This document shows, in pieces, positions 61,012 through 64,000 of a DNA stretch of 64,000 nt. The notes beneath the pieces are model-generated. The model saw only the letters and a list, made by a program, of their open reading frames with translations, did no database searches and was not told the DNA's origin. The stretch covers positions 417,414 to 481,413 of the forward strand of contig VSDK01010461.1 in the NCBI GenBank assembly GCA_009767595.1. The letters are read 5' to 3'. The stretch is from Symbiodinium kawagutii (Eukaryota > Sar > Dinophyceae > Suessiales > Symbiodiniaceae). Both the position numbers and the translations under genes were made by a program. How positions within the stretch are numbered: the first letter of the stretch is position 1; the number at the start of each line of letters is the position of its first letter.

Positions 61012-64000
61012 TGCGAGGAGTTTGAATTCCAGGGTGTGAAAATGAAAGGCCCTGCGGCAACCTTTGGAAAGGCAGGTGCTGGAGGTAAGCATGGAAACAA
61101 CATCCGTCGAGATTGGTTTCGAAAGTTGGGGGATATGGCACATGACCATCGGGTTCCTGGACAAATGAATTACAATAACATTTTTTTCGATTTGGGAACC
61201 ATTGGGAGAGTAGCTTGGTCCGTTTCATCTTCTTATCTCAATGTGACTGAGGTACCATTGCATTGGGAAACCATTCCTGTTTACGAAAGTGCGCCAAGTG
61301 GTTTCTACGTCGAGGATCAGTCACTGGGTACAAGACTACATGATAGTGTGTTTTATTCTGTGCTTTTTGTGGAATATTGTGAGATCATAAGTTTTGTGCT
61401 CTGAGATTGTGAGGCAAATGCCCTGTGTGCTACCAGAAATCCTTTTCCCGTGGCTTGTGGAACGGGGCCTCTTCTGGGAAATCAATGATGTCGAGATTCG
61501 CAGGTATTGGCATCACCACCGAAGTCTTGGTGCTGAAATTGCCGACATGTGTCCCACATGTGATGCCATACCCATATGGTTGTGGGGAGATGCTGCCAGC
61601 TACAATGCAAAGAACGAGAATGTCATCGTCTTATGTACTGGATGCATCCTTGACCGACAAAAATCATCACTGAGTACGGCGTTTCCATTCGCGATTTGCA
61701 GAGAAGACACTAGATTGGTTCATAAACTGTTGAATTGTCATTTCAAAGGGCCCCATGCCAATAACCTTTTTTTAGCTATTAGCTATATATATTGTGGGAA
61801 TGTATTTGAAGGGATAATGAGGTTGAAGTTATATTTTTTGAATCATACCATTTCATTCAGTTTCATATTTGCTCTGCTCAGGAAAAAAGCACGGGTTTTC
61901 CAACGCTGAAGGGGTTGTTGGATCCAGCCCCATGGCTGCATGACCGGCCTGATTCACGTCCTTGCTTCACCTGGGATGGCGAAGGGAGTTGTGCAACCCG
62001 ACCCTGTCGAGGTCGTGGCATCATTCCAACGTTTGTACAATGGGATTGAGATCAACGGCAAGATTGTGAAGTTCGTGGTGACTGAACTGAGAGGCGATTG
62101 GGCATTCCAAGTGGTTCCTTGTTGGTGAATTTAGTATCGAGTAGTTTTGGATTATGCCCCTTCATTTTAACATCATATATGGGCTATTCTTTTAAGGGTC
62201 ATGAGGGGCAGTCTTGGGGAATCAGGTTTGGCTCAACCTGGCAAACTATTACAAATGCAATTTGATTTGCCACCAATGCCATGCTCACAAGTCGACCTAT
62301 ATGAGAGCACCCGCGAAACTTGACGAACTTCCACGCCATGACCTGGGATCCTTTATGACTGAGTGTGTGAAACCTGGACCTCGGAGCACCTTTCCATTAT
62401 TAATTTGCTTGGCAGTTCAATCCTTTCCCCTGAACAAATCTGGCTGTGATACCTGAACCATGAATTTATTCCAAGGTTGGCGTAATAGGGGGAAAGGGTT
62501 CAATGCCTATATGTCCATTTCAAACCATGTCAAAGTAGGTACGGGCCTCATGCTGCATTAGTGAACCTGAGGTCCGTTGCTCAGCCTCCCTGTCTTCAGA
62601 CAATCGATGATCAAGTGGTGTTCGATGCACATATTAAATCTTGGGGTGGACCTTTGGGTTCTTGGCAGTGTTCTGCATGTGCTACTCACACGGTTTCCTG
62701 ATCTTTGGGGCCCTGGATCTGAAGATTGCAAGCTCTATCGAGCATGGCAAGACTTCAAGCACTGGTGTCGAATCAACAACTTTCAGTGCTCTGGCAACAT
62801 GTGGGGAGAATGGTTGCGTAGTTTTATGCAAACCCTCCAATAACCACCAGTCCACCAGCCAAGGCACAGTATGCCAAAGTTCCGCCGCAGAATGCTGAGA
62901 TCAACGCAACACCCTTATCCAGAATTGTTCCTTGGTTGGCTGGTTCAAATGTGCGGTTGAGGGCCCTTAGGTAACATGTTTTTCAATTCATGCGTGGGCA
63001 TTACGGTATCTAAGGCAATCGAAGGCATGGAATGTAACTTGGATTAACTATTGCACTTGGAATGGTTTGGATTTCCACATAGTTGTCATTTCTTGCACCC
63101 ATATGTTTTTTTGCGGATTGGCACCTTGCACAAAAGGCTAGGGTATGCGTATCATGGTGTGCTGAACTCCTTCAAGACCTCTCCATGCAGCACCCTGGGG
63201 ATAGAACATTGGAGCTGATGCGAGATTGCGTGATGCTTGACTGAAAAAGAATGCAGCACACACATGATACATGTGTTTCTGTTTGGTGAGCTAATTGTTT
63301 GCTATCAGATTTCAAGATGCGACGTGAGTTGGCTCTGAGGACATCCCTGTCCTTGTTCCATTCAACCGCAGAAGCTGCACCGTCGATGTATATCACTGCC
63401 CACACTGCCAAGTACATGCAAAAACTGTGTGAGCCTTGTACTTATAATCATTCCATAGATTCCCTTGAAGAATGCACAAATGTTCAAACAAATTGCTTCT
63501 TAGCTTACCTCACTCAGGATGACTGCTGTTCTGCGTATATGAAACTAGCAGTGGATGCTATCAATCAAAGGGAGCTCCTTTGGCCTATCAGGCCCAAATT
63601 TCACGCTACTTGGAAATCAAAAACAGCCACTGCACTTCACACTACCAAAAAAAGACCATATGTAGCTGGATGGCACTGCTGGGTTGAGGCATGGGCTGAA
63701 CTCTGTCTTGCCCAAGTCCAAGAAAGATGCTCAGCAACCACATTAGTGACAACAATTTGCGTTACCATTTTGTCATTGACTTGATGGAACCAATCAAGCT
63801 TAAGAATCGAAACAGCCATTGATTTGAGACTGTGCACCAAGGGATCAACCACCGCAGCTACCACAACTTCAGAACAGAAGATTTCATCGGGCGGATCAAA
63901 GCTGCCTGCAATATTTCGCAGCCTCAAAATTTTGAGTGTGTTTGCCTACAGCGATGGTATTCCGGGAATCTTGCAAAGATTCTCAATATCTTTGTGGTTT
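61012..64000 (+). CDS. large dinoflagellate-type protein with transposase-like motifs, 3' truncated by the window
   Basis: Not matched to a named family. Exons: KGPAATFGKAGAGGKHGNNI, then RRDWFRKLGDMAH (~61012-61145); EVPLHWETIPVYESAPSGFY (~61247-61314); ~61411-61703 (PEILFPWLVERGLFWEINDV, RSLGAEIADMCPTCDAIPIW, LWGDAASYNAKNENVIVLCT); GLLDPAPWLHDRPDSRPCFT (~61883-); FQRLYNGIEINGKIVKFVVT with ELRGDWAFQV (~62010-62125); YYKCNLICHQCHAHKSTYMR (~62230-62375); SMIKWCSMHILNLGVDLWVL, then PDLWGPGSEDCKLYRAWQDF (~62604-62842); MRRELALRTSLSLFHSTAEA (~63317-); AYMKLAVDAINQRELLWPIR with PKFHATWKS (~63535-63615); and YHNFRTEDFIGRIKAAC (~63858-63908). CxxCxxH in CNLICHQCHAHK could bind zinc. LWGD, SMHILNLG and TEDFIG, in that order, recall the acidic residues of DDE transposases; this is a resemblance only. 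The gene runs out of the window. Confidence 0.58.

Noticed and set aside
1..64000. spliced-leader relics, tRNA, rRNA
   Set aside because: No copy of the conserved dinoflagellate spliced-leader 3' part and no convincing tRNA or rRNA was noticed by eye; a covariance-model scan would be decisive.

Overview
The window looks like nuclear DNA of a dinoflagellate, most likely from the Symbiodiniaceae. Every recognisable gene lies on the + strand. Genes are split into many short exons. Introns end in AG, usually followed by G, but begin with GT, GC or GA in roughly equal numbers. The proteins are a mix of conserved eukaryotic enzymes and families I know only from dinoflagellates. I assigned exons by reading all three + frames and matching them to protein families, then checking codon phase across each junction. 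No splicing, expression or database search was available.

Layout. About 2.3-10.3 kb and 15.7-21.7 kb hold two tandem paralogues of a six-transmembrane voltage-gated cation channel with a cytoplasmic EF-hand. About 26.7-28.2 kb is NAA30, the NatC N-terminal acetyltransferase. About 28.9-45.1 kb is a PfkB/ribokinase-type sugar kinase. One 10.6-kb intron of that kinase contains the whole gene for the proteasome ATPase RPT1 (33.5-42.7 kb). The 3.5-kb intron 8 of RPT1 contains a complete-looking gene for a signal-peptide, single-pass membrane protein with a Lys/Asp/Glu tail (37.0-39.5 kb). All three genes point the same way.

About 46.7-51.1 kb is an AT-hook protein gene built from short phase-0 exons. 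It includes a tandem array of a 57-nt exon plus a ~60-nt GA-AG intron. From 52.7 kb to the end lie dinoflagellate-type genes: a protein resembling a C5-cytosine methyltransferase, a coiled-coil protein (55.0-58.4 kb), and a large gene with transposase-like features that runs off the window at 64.0 kb.

Between the genes are long AT-rich or low-complexity stretches with microsatellites, 10-bp-period minisatellites, and at least four copies of a small terminal-inverted-repeat element (MITE-like). One 10-N assembly gap at 32396-32405 falls inside a sugar-kinase exon.

Functionally, NAA30 and RPT1 are housekeeping protein-maturation and protein-turnover genes, and the sugar kinase is metabolic. 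The channels are membrane excitability or calcium-linked proteins. The last 17 kb looks like accessory, lineage-specific and possibly mobile sequence.
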